From: Zygnema cylindricum
Lineage: Eukaryota > Streptophyta > Zygnematophyceae > Zygnematales > Zygnemataceae
Assembly: GCA_037447655.1 (NCBI GenBank)
Contig: JBBHKE010001581.1
Coordinates: 202,377 to 266,376 of the forward strand
Direction: 5' to 3'
Length of the DNA stretch: 64,000 bases
Below, one piece after another: positions 11,028-21,316 of this stretch; the stretch's first letter is position 1, and each line of letters opens with the position of its first letter. The translations under genes and the position numbers were made by a program. Under the pieces are notes generated by a model. The model did not search any database and had not been told where the DNA came from. It saw only the letters and a program-made list of their open reading frames with translations.

Positions 11028-12083
11028 TGTAAAAATTAATGGTCCATTTTTAGTATTTTCTAGGTCTAAATAGAAATATAGAAAGAAGCCGAGGCAGTCT
11101 ACCTCTAACTTCTCTCTCCAACTCTCAAACTTGTCGCAGTCACTGAGAAATTGGAGAGGAAGCTAGAGCCATGGCTACCTAGGCTATCCAGAGGTTTACG
11201 GGAAGTTTATATTAGTAAGGGGTTTATTTACTAAAAGGTATGTGACGGCCACAGGATTTGATCCTGGTACCTACCGGCCGGCAGACAGCAGGCAGCCGGT
11301 AGCCTTAGCCGTTAAGTCTAGAACTAGTGTTACGTACTATATGGTTTGATATTTATTTAAACATTAATACGTAGGATAATTCATTTAACTGTAATTGTTT
11401 ACGGGATACATAGATCCGGTAATGTATAAGTACGGATTACGGTACGGACAAGAAATCAATACCGCGCATTTATTTCTTTAATGAAACGAATACCGCCCAT
11501 GTATTTATTACGGCTACGATTAAATTCGAATTAAATCGGACGGCCAGAATTAACGCCGAGATCGCGGAAGAAGATTTCGGCGGTTTGTGGCCATCGCCAC
11601 ATCGGATGACACGTGGCGAAATTACATTGGATCGTGGTATCTCCGGAGATTATGACACCGAATCTGGATATGACATGTGTCGACATTTAGGCGATGTCGT
11701 ACAATGTCCGTACATAAAGTACACCGGCAGCTGTACTTTTGGGTACGGAACTGTAATCTGATTGGTTCCGTACATCAGTAGATAGAGTCTGTGAGAGAGA
11801 TAGGACTTAGAAAAATTAGGAGATAGGTCCCTCTCTCCCAAAGAGCTTCTGTACAAAAGGTCAACTTTGACCCTCCATAACTTACTGCTCAGGGGAGCAA
11901 ATTCAGAGATTCTTTTTGCTATCGTTTTAGGGGAGTCTTGCCTTCACAAGGAAGCAGTTGGTCAGAGTTTTTTTCTGCCAGGGTGGTAGTTGTTTTTGCT
12001 GAAACCACAAAGGGGTCAGAGTTATCCTAGAGGCTTCTTGGAAGCTGTCCACTCTGAGGACTTATGGAGGTCTCAGAGTTTCA
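11028..12083 (+). repeat. copia 3' LTR
   Basis: Begins TGTAAAAATT and ends AGAGTTTCA; 1056 bp, the same length as the left copy. It is followed by GTTAC at 12084-12088. Confidence 0.93.
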
Positions 12084-12744
12084 GTTACAAAAAATAATAA
12101 CGTGCGTCATCACAGATTGTAGACGGTGACAGCCGTCACGCGCATTGTCAACGTATACAATCGTCACACCATTAAGTAACTATTTCGTTGTTACACATAA
12201 GGACACTTGAAATCCGGGTCCGTCGGATCTGCAAACAAAGTAAATTCTGTAAGTTTGAAGTTTATAGAGACGCACCCTTAGAACCATCAAAGAACGGCAA
12301 TCTCCTCGAGAGCCATCTACGTGTCAGGGTGTGTCCCCATGTGTTCAAGTAAGGGTTTTTTTTCGTTGTTTTCACAGAAAATGGGACTTCCAACGAGAAA
12401 ATGTTACGCCGTACGAAAAATGGGCAAAAACACAAGTACATTTTGTGTCATTTTGGAACTTGGAAGGTACGGCAATTTGGCGTTATTATCATCGCGACCC
12501 ACTTCCAGCTCATCTTCACAGTTGCACTGGAATCAAATCGCGACCTGGTTTTAATCAAAATACTACCCTATTGACGAATAAAAAACCAAGATTGCACGCG
12601 TCAAACGTTTCCAACAATTTTGAGCGACAGAGAGTATACTCTATTTTTTTCCCTCCTCGTCACGCGCATGTACATACGAAAATGACGAGCATGTACGGAA
12701 AAAAATCGTTGGGGTCTCAAACCTCCACTTTCATTCATGAGTCC

Positions 12745-12913
12745 GTACGATTTTCCGTACTTTAATTGTACGGGCAACCATTTTTTGCGATATATATCGC
12801 GATAATTTATGTTGGTCTCGGTACGATATATCGAGGAGTTTGCTCGATCGATATTCGATATATCGAATATCGAAATTATCGCGATATGAATTTACCCGAT
12901 ACCCAACACTAAC
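12745..12913 (-). mobile_element. hAT-like element end, nested
   Basis: Rich in GCGATATATATCGC palindromes and ends CCGATACCCAACACTA, the inverse of the segment starting at 1736. The second block carries the same piece at 18121-18255. Confidence 0.5.
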
Positions 12914-12921
12914 GTCTACAA

Positions 12922-13212
12922 CATAGTTCAAAAGTAGGTGAAAGTAGGCCCATACAATATGCCTATTGTATGCAAAACATACAACATGACCTTAAGACCC
13001 ATATTGTATTTGGACCTATTCGGACCAATTAAAACATTCGGACCAAACATTGGACCAATTAAAACATTCGGACCAAAAAATTATATTTACACCGTCGGAT
13101 TCGAACGATCGGACGGTCTCTAATAAAAGTAGCGATCTAAGAAGATCACATGAAAGCCCATAACACAACTTACGATAAAGGCGCCGACCAAAGGCCTACC
13201 ATAAAAACGCCT
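12922..13212 (+). mobile_element. short hAT-like element, cut by the gap
   Basis: Starts CATAGTTCAAAAGTAGG after GTCTACAA (12914-12921). The complete sister copy at 18266-18569 shows the inverted end and the matching 8-bp duplication. The right end falls in the gap. Confidence 0.6.
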
Positions 13213-13949
13213 NNNNNNNNNNNNNNNNNNNNNNNNNNNNNNNNNNNNNNNNNNNNNNNNNNNNNNNNNNNNNNNNNNNNNNNNNNNNNNNNNNNNNNNN
13301 NNNNNNNNNNNNNNNNNNNNNNNNNNNNNNNNNNNNNNNNNNNNNNNNNNNNNNNNNNNNNNNNNNNNNNNNNNNNNNNNNNNNNNNNNNNNNNNNNNNN
13401 NNNNNNNNNNNNNNNNNNNNNNNNNNNNNNNNNNNNNNNNNNNNNNNNNNNNNNNNNNNNNNNNNNNNNNNNNNNNNNNNNNNNNNNNNNNNNNNNNNNN
13501 NNNNNNNNNNNNNNNNNNNNNNNNNNNNNNNNNNNNNNNNNNNNNNNNNNNNNNNNNNNNNNNNNNNNNNNNNNNNNNNNNNNNNNNNNNNNNNNNNNNN
13601 NNNNNNNNNNNNNNNNNNNNNNNNNNNNNNNNNNNNNNNNNNNNNNNNNNNNNNNNNNNNNNNNNNNNNNNNNNNNNNNNNNNNNNNNNNNNNNNNNNNN
13701 NNNNNNNNNNNNNNNNNNNNNNNNNNNNNNNNNNNNNNNNNNNNNNNNNNNNNNNNNNNNNNNNNNNNNNNNNNNNNNNNNNNNNNNNNNNNNNNNNNNN
13801 NNNNNNNNNNNNNNNNNNNNNNNNNNNNNNNNNNNNNNNNNNNNNNNNNNNNNNNNNNNNNNNNNNNNNNNNNNNNNNNNNNNNNNNNNNNNNNNNNNNN
13901 NNNNNNNNNNNNNNNNNNNNNNNNNNNNNNNNNNNNNNNNNNNNNNNNN
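13213..13949. other. assembly gap (737 N)
   Basis: A run of N. It falls exactly between two related blocks, so its true length and content are unknown. Any open frame crossing it is meaningless. Confidence 1.
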
Positions 13950-13989
13950 GAGGAAGGCTCCCGTAAGCACACAACCCAACGGGCGAACC

Positions 13990-15460
13990 AAGGCTAGGTA
14001 TGTAGTGCTTTAAGGAGCTAAGGCGAAAAGTTTGTTTAAACAGGGTGCACCTACTGGAAGGAGTGGAAAAACTAGGGGTCCACCGGAAACGAGAAGAATG
14101 TACCACAAAGGGGGTGGCCGGGAGGATGAACTGCAAGAATAGGAGTGTCCCTAGCCAAAAAACGAGAGACAATAGTGGAAGCAACAAGGCACCAACTTCC
14201 CAAATAAGCGGTTGGAGCAACACGCGCCTTCAAGAGTAAACCCAAACCGCCAGCCGTGACAGGAAGAGAGGCTTGGATACGTGCCGCAGGCCCAGACTCA
14301 CGATCAAAAGCTCCACGGTGGAGGACATTCATAAGGCGATCATCGAATGCAGAAAGTGAGGACACAAAAGATGGGGTGGGAGAGGAAGTGCGAGTCAAGT
14401 AGGAGGGCCGGTGGGGGAAACACCATGTAAGAAGAGCAAAGGCCACCTGGGGATCAAAAAGGTGAGGAAGGTCATCCACGTGGGACAAATTTGTTTGAAA
14501 AGCGGAATCGAGGAATTTCGTGATGTATGGATCGGAACCAAGCGGGCAACCCAACACACGAATGCCCTCGGAAGGAGGAGTATGAAAACTAGGAGGAGGA
14601 GTGAAAGGAGGAGGAATAGGACGTGGGGACCAATCAACACACTTAGACGGCTGAACCGAAAGAATCAGAACCAAGCGGGCAACCCAACACACGAATGCCC
14701 TCGGAAGGAGGAGGAGTCTCAAAACCAGGAGGGGGAGTGAAAGGAGGAGGAATAGCACGTGGGGACTAAACAACACACTTAGAGGGTTGGACCGAAAAAT
14801 TGAGTTCGACCAAGCGAGCCTTGAAAAAGTTATAGGCCGGTATAACTTCGTCCGAAGGACCAATAATGTGTGTGTCAACCACAACTGAAGGGAAGAGGGA
14901 AGAACGGTAAGCAGCTGCGGAAGCTCGGAGGGCGTGGTAATGGGCTAGGGCAAACAAAGGCCCCCCAAGAGGATCACCTTAACAAGTGCCATTCGTGGAG
15001 GAAAGTGGGACCAAATCATCATCAGTGGAGAAAGAGAGACTACTGCTCAAAGAATAAAAAGCTCTCACAAATGGAGATATCTGAACAATCGGGGAAGGTG
15101 CAGCCATAAGCTCCAAAAAAATGGCATTCCGATCCACTATATTAAAAGCATTAGAAACATCCACCTAGAGGACTAACCAATCCGGATGGGCATCTAACAA
15201 AGCTCGGATCTTGTGGACCACGGCCTCACAACCCCCCGGGTTGCCACTCTGAACTGATGAGGAGAGAAATAATCATGGAAAGCGGGCTGGAGCTGGATGC
15301 ACATTGCACGGGCCACCAATCCGTACAATACCTCACCCATTGCAATAGGACGGATTGCCCCATTGGGTTTTGTGACAGCTACGAGGCGGGAGGCTGTGAG
15401 GAGATCGCAAATATGAGAATGGACATATGAAAAGAGACAGTGCCAATAAGAGAACATACT
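13990..15460 (-). pseudogene. reverse transcriptase palm and thumb of LINE copy B
   Basis: Motif order on the minus strand is RT entry (KPNGAIRPIA), DVSNAFN, GDPLGGPLF, D-T-HIIGP, VQPSKCV, VLGCPLGS and AGGLGLLLKA. It lies in at least four broken frames. The usual FADD-type catalytic pair reads VVD, so catalysis would be lost even if frames were joined. This is the part deleted from copy A. Confidence 0.7.
14535..14797. repeat. tandem duplication of about 130 bp inside LINE copy B
   Basis: The stretch beginning AACCAAGCGGGCAACCCAAC occurs twice head to tail (about 14537 and 14671), each followed by a GGAGGAGTGAAAGGAGGAGG motif and ACACACTTAGA. It duplicates the RT region between VQPSKCV and VLGCPLGS. 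Confidence 0.7.
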
Positions 15461-16550
15461 CGAAAAAACATATCAAAGCCCCGAGCACCAGATTCTGAAG
15501 GCAAAACGTTGCGAAATAACTCATAAACAGTGCTCGAAGGATCCCCCTGCTAAAAGATGTGGAGAAGTTGTAAGGGTTTTAATTAAAGAGTCTCGATCCA
15601 AGAGAAAACACTCTGTTGGCTCGAATGTGTGAATAGAGGGGGACTGAGGGATACGAGCTGGCGGATGAAGAGCTTGGAGAATCTCAACAGTCGCAACAGA
15701 CTGAGGAGCAGGATTAAATGGCTAGAGGTCCCGAACCGCTTGAGAGAGCTCACCAACTCGGCCCAAATGAACCGCACGACGATAGGAGGATGGCACATCT
15801 GAAGCCGAGATGTACGACGCAGTGTGAAAGAAGCACTCGCAACTCGATCCTCGTGCTCGGCATGAAGAGATCGCCAATCGCCTCGAAGGAATCATCGATA
15901 TCGAGCCATAGTTTCTCGGGCCCCGCTACCACGACCATGGCTACGTAAGACTAGAACCCAAAGTGAGAATATGAAAAGGAGGTGCCAAGGTCAAACATCC
16001 GCGCGATCGGAATAAAAACGGGACAAAGGAAGGTGGAGGGCGTCCTGTATGATAATCCGCACAACCATGGGAATCCGCGTGAATAACCGCGGACGGGGGG
16101 GGGCCAAACCATTAGATCTGAGCACGTATAAATCGTGTACAAATGCCCAATCTTCGCTCGTATGTCCGAACGGGAGTGTTGTGGAAGAAAGGGTACTATA
16201 AAAAGGGTCACTCAGGGCCAAAAATTGTTGACAACTCTTTGTGTGTCGGGCAATACCAGCATAGGCCGCGAAATAGTCATGACACTTGGTAATTTCTATC
16301 CGTGTTGAGGTTTGTGTGCGAGGTTTAGGTGGAGGAGGTGAACGAGGGAGAAGAGGCGAGGATGCACGACCAGAAATGGTCATTGAATGAGAGGGAGAAA
16401 CATGGGACGTGATTGAGAGAGAGGAATGGGGAAGTGGGAAGGAGGACAGGAAACCATGGGAAATAGATGGTGGAAATGGTAGTGGGACGGAACCATGGGT
16501 AGGGTGGGAGAAAGGACCACCAAATAAGAATGATCAACTACAATAAACAA

Positions 16551-16853
16551 GACTTTGTTAAGAAAGCACGATGGGAACTTTGAGACCATGGGAACCAAAA
16601 ATCAAAAAAGTGGGCGGCAAAGCCAAAACAGAGATGTGCAACTATCAATCATAATGAAGCATCAATTCGCAAATTTGTGAGGCCACTATTTGTTTTTACG
16701 TGAAACTGTAATTTTTACATCGCTATTCTAGTATTTTGACGTTCATCTCTTAAAATAAACTTTTATCGGTCCATTGTCTTTCACAAAAGTACAGGAAATT
16801 CATAATTGCAATGAACCTGTAGTACAAACGGACAAAATTACAGTACTATATTA
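16551..16853 (-). repeat. LINE 3'-end-like sequence and duplicated flank (block B)
   Basis: Same arrangement as 4765-5069: GACTTTGTTAAGAAAGCACG abuts the 5' side of the LINE, followed by shared AT-rich DNA up to the TTA that flanks the next element. Confidence 0.5.
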
Positions 16854-17622
16854 GGGTGCATCTCTATGTGCCAAAGTAAGGGTTTTTTTCTGTCGTTTTC
16901 ATGTAAAACTTAGAGTTGTCCCGCGTAAGTTTAAACTGTACAAAAAAATAGAAAAAAGAGAAGTGTATTTTCCGTCATCATCGAATTTAGGGTGTACTAC
17001 ATGTTGTCGTCTTGTGTTCTTTGACCCACGGCCACGCCAAAAAACGTCATATTCAAACTTAAAAAAAAAAACAAAGACGGTGTGTTTTAAAACAAAAGTA
17101 TGTTAACAAATAGGAACACGTATTCGAACGTGTAATTTTTTTACAAGAATTTCAAACGAATTTAAGCGACGGCTAACGGTACAGTATTCGTTATATTTTG
17201 TCTGTTTGCGTTCAGGTACGACGAGGCAAAGTACACAAATTTGTTTGGTTTTTTTCCGTTTGCGCCTGGTACGAATTTTATTTCGCCAGTGGTCTCAAGA
17301 TTCTGATGCCATTTCGTGTCGAGGGGACGGGCGACGCAAAGGCAAAGCGCGTCTTCTTCAACCGTGAAAAGGCACAGGCTAGAAGGCGGTATGTCTACAA
17401 TGTTACGAAAACTCATGCAACGTCACACGCAGTTGCAAAAAATAACGTGCGTCATCACATATTGTAGACGCTGACAGCCGTCACGCGCATTGTCAACGTA
17501 TACAATCGTCACACCCTTAAGTAACTATTTTGTTGTTACACATATAGACACTTGAAATCCGGGTCCGTCGGATCTGCAAACAAAGTAAATTCTCTAAGTT
17601 TGAAGTTTATAGAGACGCACCC
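16854..17622 (+). mobile_element. PIF/Harbinger-like element, uninterrupted copy (769 bp)
   Basis: Ends GGGTGCATCTCTATGTG and TATAGAGACGCACCC; flanks TTA (16851-16853) and TTG (17623-17625, decayed). It shows the empty copia target at 17432-17436. No coding capacity, so it must have been moved by a transposase made elsewhere. Confidence 0.75.
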
Positions 17623-18120
17623 TTGGAACCATCAAAGAACGGCAATCTCCTCGAGAGCCATCTACGTATCAAGGTGTGTCCCCATGTGTTCAAGTAAGGG
17701 TTTTTTTTCGTTGTTTTCACAGAAATGGGACTTCCAACGAGAAAATGTTATGTTGTACGAAAAATGGGCAAAAACACAAGTACATTTTGCGTCATCTTGG
17801 AACTTGGAAGGTACGGCAATTTGGCGTTATTATCATCGCGACCCACTTCCAGCTCATCTTCACAGTTGCACTGGAATCAAATCGCGACCTGGTTTTAATC
17901 AAAATACTACCCTATTGACGAATAAAAAACCAAGATTGCACGCGTCAAACGTTTCCAACAATTTTGAGCGACAGAGAGTATACTCTATTTTTTTCCCTCC
18001 TCGTCACGCGCATGTACATACGAAAATGACGAGCATGTACGGAATAAAATCGTTGGGGTCTCAAACCTCCACTTTCATTCATGAGTCCGTACGATTTTCC
18101 GTACTTTAATTGTACGGGCA

Positions 18121-18255
18121 ACCATTTTTTGCGATATATATCGTGATAATTTATGTTGGTCTCGGTTCGATATATCGGGGAGTTTGCTCGATCGATATTC
18201 GATATATCGAATATCAAAATTATTGTGATATGAATTTTCCCGATACCCAACACTA
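18121..18255 (-). mobile_element. hAT-like element end, nested (block B)
   Basis: GATATATCG-rich and ends CCGATACCCAACACTA; the counterpart of 12745-12913. No second terminus or target duplication is seen. Confidence 0.45.
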
Positions 18256-18265
18256 ACGTTTACAA

Positions 18266-18569
18266 CATAGTTCAAAAGTAGGTGAAAGTAGGCCCGTACA
18301 ATATGCCTATTGTATGCAAAACATACAATATGACCTTAAGACCCATATTGTATTTGGACCTATTCGGACCAATTAAAACATTCGGAACAAACATTGGACC
18401 AATTAAAACATTCGGACCAAAAAATTATTTACACCGTCAGATTCTGACGATCGGACGGTCGCTGGTCAAAGTAGCGATCTAAGAAGATCACATGAAAAGC
18501 CCATAACACAACTTACGATAAAGGCGCCGACCAAAGGCCTACCATAAAAACGCCTACTTTTGAACTATG
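18266..18569 (+). mobile_element. short hAT-like element (304 bp) with 8-bp duplication
   Basis: Inverted ends CATAGTTCAAAAGTAGG and CCTACTTTTGAACTATG. Flanks are GTTTACAA (18258-18265; GTCTACAA in block A) and GTCTACAA (18570-18577). An 8-bp duplication fits hAT. Non-coding. Longer relatives lie at 29272-29727 and 33687-34919. Confidence 0.7.
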
Positions 18570-18812
18570 GTCTACAACCGTCGCCGTTTTTGTAAACGTC
18601 ACCAATTTTAGGAAGTTTCGTAGTTTCGTAGTCGTCTGCATTTCGTTTCGTAGACTGTCGCACATTTTGTAGACGTCTACAATTGTCACATATTTGAAGT
18701 AATGAAGGCGCAAGTAATGATTGACATAGACACACTTTGAAAAGTACACCGTAAAATCTGCGCTAAAATCCAAAGTAACGTTTCAAAGTTTCGGTTACAT
18801 GGGGACACGCCC

Positions 18813-19497
18813 TCAGTGTCTCCTCGCTTCAAGACTGACAGCAGCACATACGTCATTTAACCGCGTTTTACTCGCCTCACAAGCAGTGTATGTCGTCAGC
18901 ATGACGACACAGTTTCATTTCTTGTTTCGTGGATATTCCACGACATGCCACGTGTACTATGGAAACGGCGTCAGCAAGAGTCATAAAGATCCTGTTTCCT
19001 TGCATCTACAGTTTTAGCGAGTCGTACACATTGTCGTAGCGAATCAGCATTTTGAGCGACAGCCACGAACATTCTGAATGCCATAGTTTCTTTCCCGCCA
19101 CGTCGCAAACAATTCAAGAGGGGTACACGCTCATGCCGTACAGAATTAAGTGACGTACGTATTGTCGCAGCCAATCACTATCCTGTCCGACCGTACTAAT
19201 TTTTTTTGATTGGAAGAGGCTTTTCAGGTGTACCTTTTTTGTTTCCGGAAGCTTTAAATTTGCTGAGTCTTCTATAGAATGCAGGAGTAGAAAGCTGAAA
19301 CCAAATTCTCCAACGAATTGTAGAAGAAAGTCACAAACAGAAAGAAGCAGTGAAGGAGAAAGGCAGCAGAACTAGAAAGCAAAACTTGCATTTGAAGAAA
19401 GCAATCCTTTTGTTTGAGATTTTTCACACACAGTCTTGCTGAACGGAGCAGTTTTCTCACTTATCTTTTATTTCTGGTCGGCGTCCTTTGTCTGCCA
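18813..19497 (+). promoter_or_regulatory. upstream region and 5' leader of the glutathione transferase gene
   Basis: No gene is seen. It lies between the end of a PIF-like element and the start codon at 19498, so it must hold the promoter and leader. No clear TATA box was recognised. A purine-rich stretch at 19280-19400 may be leader sequence. Confidence 0.35.
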
Positions 19498-21316
19498 ATG
19501 GGTAAACATGCAGTAAGTCTGACGGTTTACTGGCTGCAAGAATCTTTTTTTTGGCTCACTTTCAGTTAATGTTGTTACTTCCATGGATCATTTTCACATG
19601 CTTGCTTTAAGGAGATCTCTGACCTTTGCTGTCGGTTGCTTAAGATTTTTAAGCAGGACTGTTTAGGGAGTGAGAGAAAAGTGAAGAAGAGAGAGGGTCA
19701 AGGAGTCGAAAAAGGAAATATTTTGGTGCCTCTGTCTCATTTTTGGCTTCAGGTTTTATATTATGGCAGAGGTTCAGAGATGGTTCCATTGTCTATTTTT
19801 GAAGGTGTTAAAGGATTAATGGCTTCTACCTGTAGTCCTATAGAGTTTTCACTGTGCTATGTATTTAGTGGGTGAAGGCCAGAACCACCTTGCAGTTCCA
19901 GAAATAGACTACAGTTATTATTTTTTCTTTTTCATTTCTGTTTCTGGTGGACAATATGAAGCTGTGGAGTAAGCTGACCTCAGTTTGTTGTCGCCGTTTT
20001 ATTTTTTGCAGGTTTTGTGGTCTTTTCCTTTGTCATTTGCAGCTCAGAGAGCACGGCTGGGATTGGAGGAAAAGAAAATTCATTACTCCATAAAAAATGT
20101 TAATCTTTTAACTGGCGAAAACTTCAAGGCAGATTATTTTAAAATCAACTCTAATGCAACTATTCCCACCCTTGTTGTGGACGACAAAGTTATTGGTGAT
20201 AGTGTGGAAATATTGAAGTAAGTGCCACTTAGGCAGTTCTTCTCCCTTTTATGATGGTACTGTAACGTTGTTGTCTTATTTGTGGTAACGATTTTGCCTG
20301 TGTAGAAAGGAAAAAAAGCAAATCGATTCCGTTTGCTGTTTGTCTGCAGTTCGGAATCTGTTGTATTTACTGAATATTCGACTTTGTGTTGTGGGACATT
20401 CAAATTTTTGACAGTTTTGTTATTATCGTGTTGTGATTCGTGAGGTTGTTTAGAATTTTAACAATCATCAATGAAGTCAGGAGGCTCATATGTCTGTACT
20501 AATGTAAGATGCGAAGTCACTTTTCGCCACAATTATATGAGTTTGATTTGACAATGTGTGTCGATTAGCGAAGCTGTTCTACTTGTTGGTAATGTTTTGG
20601 TTGAGTTAAATGCTCTTTTGTTGTAATTCTTTTTTGAACATTGTTTGGTTGAGTGAGAACATGTTAATTGTCTGGTAATGGTTTGTCAGCTAAATGCTCA
20701 TTTTTTGTATTGAGTTTTCGGTGGTTTTTCCAGGTATGCGGACAGTGTTGGCGAGCCTCTTGGTGGAGATAAGGCAGACCAGGCCAAAGTTTCTGAATGG
20801 CTTGACAAGTTTGTCACCTGGAATGACAACTTGTACACTTATGCAATTCAAGGGAAAGACAGTGTCCTGTTTCTCTCAAATTTTAGACTGAAAGTTTTGG
20901 AAGCTCGGAAAAAAGAGAACCCCGAACTTGCTGAAGTTTATGATAAAAAGATTCAGTATACTAAGAAGTTAGTTGAGGACTTCCAGAAGCCAGAGGTTGT
21001 AGAAGGTGAGCACAAAAAACTGGTCAATATTCTTGACTCAGCTGATACACAGCTTTCTCAGACAAAATATCTCGCAGGTGAAGCATTTTCTATGGCAGAT
21101 GTTGGTTTGATGACAATATTGGCTCGAGTGGATATGCTCAAGAAACAAAAAGAATTGGTAGAACCTCGACCTGCCTTGTCAAAATTTTGGACTGAAGCAA
21201 AGAAACGGGCAAGTTACAAAAAGGTGGTGGGACCGACTACAGGTGTTGCAGCTATACCAATCTTGGTAGGCACGTTGTCTAGTATAACGTTGAGGAATGT
21301 CGCACATTGGTATTAA
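19498..21316 (+). CDS. glutathione S-transferase, TCHQD class (3 exons, 267 aa)
   Basis: Exons 19498-19512, 20012-20217 and 20734-21316; donors GTAAGT at both introns, acceptors TTGCAG and TTCCAG, phases 0 and 2. Exon 1 codes only MGKHA. The N-terminal thioredoxin-like domain (residues about 6-80) has the family pattern S..AQRARLGLEEK, NATIPTLVVDDKV and the glutathione-contact DS in GDSVEIL. The helical C-terminal domain contains YLAGEAFSMADV (the conserved GST N-capping/Asp motif). The whole protein follows plant TCHQD-class transferases, including YDKKI..TKKLVEDFQ. The last 24 residues are hydrophobic and could anchor it to a membrane, which fits the reported plasma-membrane location of plant TCHQD. 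It would conjugate or reduce electrophiles with glutathione in the cytosol. Tiny first exon is the least certain part. Confidence 0.88.

Larger units (their letters stand above)
5636..12083 (+). mobile_element. Ty1/copia LTR retrotransposon (6448 bp), defective
   Basis: Two 1056-bp LTRs, a primer-binding site, gag, pol in copia order (protease, integrase, reverse transcriptase, RNase H) and a polypurine tract all lie between GTTAC duplications. The right LTR starts TG; the left has decayed to TA. Pol has several frameshifts and stops, so the copy is not autonomous. It sits inside a PIF-like element, and the related block at 16.8-17.6 kb lacks it, so it inserted after the two blocks separated. 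Confidence 0.95.
5070..12277 (+). mobile_element. PIF/Harbinger-like non-autonomous element, split by copia
   Basis: The ends are inverted repeats: left GGGTGCGTCTCTATGTG, right TATAGAGACGCACCC. They are flanked by TTA at 5067-5069 and TTA at 12278-12280. A 3-bp TWA target duplication with GGG-starting termini is the PIF/Harbinger pattern. Without the copia insertion (5636-12083 plus one GTTAC) the element is about 760 bp, and its uninterrupted sister is 16854-17622 (769 bp). No transposase coding is visible. Confidence 0.75.
12327..13212 (+). mobile_element. second PIF/Harbinger-like element, cut by the gap
   Basis: Starts GGGTGTGTCCCCATGTG after TCA (12324-12326). It matches 17672-18812 base for base apart from scattered changes. 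The right end is lost in the run of N. Nested inside are a hAT-like end (12745-12913) and a short hAT-like element from 12922. No transposase is seen. Confidence 0.7.
13950..16550 (-). mobile_element. RLE-type non-LTR retrotransposon, copy B (3' end missing)
   Basis: Minus strand. It carries the same zinc finger and RT entry as copy A (15340-16500) and also the central RT: motif A VSNAFNIVDRN (about 15120-15160), motif B GDPLGGPLFALAHYHALR (about 14930-14985), a decayed motif C region (VVVDTHIIG, about 14855), and the thumb (GGLGLLL, about 14235). The RLE domain would lie in or beyond the gap. Several stops and frame changes make it non-functional. Confidence 0.8.
17672..18812 (+). mobile_element. 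PIF/Harbinger-like element with nested hAT-like insertions (1141 bp)
   Basis: Left end (A)GGTGTGTCCCCATGTG, right end ACATGGGGACACGCCC. Flanks are TCA at 17669-17671 and TCA at 18813-18815. Nested inside are 18121-18255 and 18266-18569. Terminal sequences match the separate copy at 34108-34808. Confidence 0.75.

Noticed and set aside
12331-12765. 144-codon frame inside a PIF-like element, also seen at 17552-18109
   Set aside because: It does not resemble a transposase and is broken in the related element at 34.1 kb; conservation follows from block duplication.
13120-14223. Long frames crossing the run of N
   Set aside because: Undefined bases contain no stops, so the length is artificial.
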